Source: an uncultured Pirellulales bacterium (GTDB lineage: Bacteria > Planctomycetota > Planctomycetia > Pirellulales > Lacipirellulaceae). From it: a stretch of 16,232 bases of DNA. Made by a program: the position numbers and the translations under genes. The stretch is from the NCBI GenBank assembly GCA_947258835.1, contig CAMYJY010000049.1:1-16232 (forward strand). Reading direction: 5' to 3'. The notes under the pieces were generated by a model, which made no database searches, had not been told where the DNA came from, and worked only from the letters and a program-made list of their open reading frames with translations. Positions within the stretch are counted from its first letter, which is position 1. The number at the start of each line of letters is the position of its first letter. Positions 15,221 through 16,232 of this stretch are shown here, piece after piece.

Positions 15221-15307
15221 TGACCGATGGCACGCCGCGAGGGTCGGTAGCCGTGTTCGTTATCTGCAGTGCCAGATCAAAAGCCGTAATTCCTCTGCGT
15301 ATCTCGT

Positions 15308-16213
15308 ATGCGCCAGATATTGGCCCGCTGTCTGCACTGTTCGCCTAGTAAGTGCTTCGTGTCGTTGCCGTCCCACAAACTGCCATCCCGCCCCAGTCCA
15401 CCGGCCTTTACGCTGGTCGAACTCCTGGTGGTTGTCGCCATCATCGGCCTATTGGTCGCTTTGCTGCTGCCTGCAGTCCAGGCCGCGCGGGAGGCTGCCC
15501 GGCGGACCCAATGCCAGCACAACCTGCGGCAGATCGGCTTGGCACTCCACCAGTACCATGATGCCCAAAAGACTTTGCCCGTCGGCTGTATTGACAAGCG
15601 GATCAAAAACTTCAACCCCAGCGGTAAACAGCTGGCCTGGTCGGCAAGCGTGCTGCCTTATTTAGAACAGACCGTGCTCTGGGAGCAGCTGGACTTCTCC
15701 TTGGGGTATGACAGCCTCACCAATGCCAAAATAGCCTCCGCTCCACTTTCGGTTTACCTTTGCCCAAGCACTGCCCGCCTGGCAGAAGACCGTGAAGGCA
15801 ATTTTACCAAGCGGGACCCTCCCAGTCCCTTAGCCCTATCGGCCATGGACTACGGAGGAAGCCATGGGGCGGGACATACGTTTCCCTCAGCCAACGGTGT
15901 CTTCCTCTATGACCGCTCGGTCACACTGCGAGAGATTACCGATGGGCTAAGCAATACGCTTGCCGTGTTGGAAGACACAGGAAGGGGAAATGCATGGGGC
16001 GGAGAGTGGATCAATGGCGAAAATATTTTTGATCTCTTTTCTGGCATCAATCAACAACAAAACAATGAAATTTGGAGCGATCACGTGGGAGGTGCCCTGG
16101 CACTGCTGTGCGATGCCCATGTTGCCTTTTTAGACGAAACCATGGATCCCGCGGTGCTGCGCGCACTCGCCACCAGAAGCAACCAAGAGTTGGCCACGAT
16201 CGCAGGCAACTGA
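15308..16213 (+). CDS. DUF1559 prepilin-like secreted protein
   Basis: The 301-residue protein has a type IV prepilin/pseudopilin signal: a basic leader, then AFTLVELLVVVAIIGLLVAL at about 34-53, followed by LLPAVQAAREAARRTQCQHN. The glutamate at mature position 5 is present. The DUF1559 C-terminus is recognisable in DHVGGALALLCDAHVAFLDE, then LRALATRSNQE. These proteins are greatly expanded in planctomycetes; their role is poorly known, and surface or pseudopilus assembly is assumed. ATG 15308 gives a 33-residue leader; GTG 15359 would give a shorter one. No Shine-Dalgarno is seen. The cobalamin riboswitch about 90 nt upstream implies B12-dependent control. Genes beyond the window's edge may be co-transcribed. 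Confidence 0.93.
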   Translation: MRQILARCLHCSPSKCFVSLPSHKLPSRPSPPAFTLVELLVVVAIIGLLVALLLPAVQAAREAARRTQCQHNLRQIGLALHQYHDAQKTLPVGCIDKRIKNFNPSGKQLAWSASVLPYLEQTVLWEQLDFSLGYDSLTNAKIASAPLSVYLCPSTARLAEDREGNFTKRDPPSPLALSAMDYGGSHGAGHTFPSANGVFLYDRSVTLREITDGLSNTLAVLEDTGRGNAWGGEWINGENIFDLFSGINQQQNNEIWSDHVGGALALLCDAHVAFLDETMDPAVLRALATRSNQELATIAGN

Positions 16214-16232
16214 TACCGATCTCTGCCACACA

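Overview
The window looks like chromosomal DNA from a planctomycete, probably Pirellulales-like. The strongest pointers are a DUF1559 prepilin-like secreted protein at the right end, a pair of DUF697-type GTPases, a primary-type sigma factor with a long acidic N-terminus and a large spacer, few clear Shine-Dalgarno sites, long intergenic stretches and GC-rich codon use. This is inference from gene content; there is no rRNA to confirm it.

Layout, left to right. The edge holds the tail of an unrecognised gene (+), then a complete RecQ helicase (-). A long intergenic region with a 100-bp inverted-repeat element leads into a parDE-type toxin-antitoxin pair (+). Next comes a two-gene operon of homologous GTPases (+): the first is membrane-anchored, the second soluble, and they overlap by 4 nt. 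This operon converges on a mazEF toxin-antitoxin pair (-) across an array of hairpin repeats whose two halves point in opposite directions. A class I methyltransferase and an unrecognised protein with three CxxC motifs follow (+). After about 1.1 kb of non-coding DNA comes an RpoD-like sigma factor (+). A secreted protein, possibly of mutarotase fold, and a cytidylate-kinase-like P-loop protein lie on the minus strand. The window ends with a truncated GxxExxY remnant, a promoter, a cobalamin riboswitch and a DUF1559 gene (+).

The most interesting non-coding features are these. (1) A cobalamin riboswitch, with its own promoter, leads into a DUF1559 gene. (2) A candidate structured RNA at about 10266-10420 has a 14-bp closing stem and several internal hairpins. 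It lies just downstream of a perfect 80-bp tandem duplication that carries a TATAAT box in each copy. (3) The mirrored hairpin array lies between convergent genes. (4) A dispersed repeat family of about 148 bp has two near-complete copies and one inverted fragment. (5) TAAACGGGACA-type repeats lie on both sides of parDE.

How the genes relate: parDE and mazEF are self-contained addiction or stress modules flanking the GTPase operon, which makes 2.5-7.7 kb look like an accessory segment. RecQ, the sigma factor and the kinase-like gene look like core functions. Only the GTPase pair, the two toxin-antitoxin pairs and the riboswitch with its DUF1559 gene have clear functional linkage from sequence alone.
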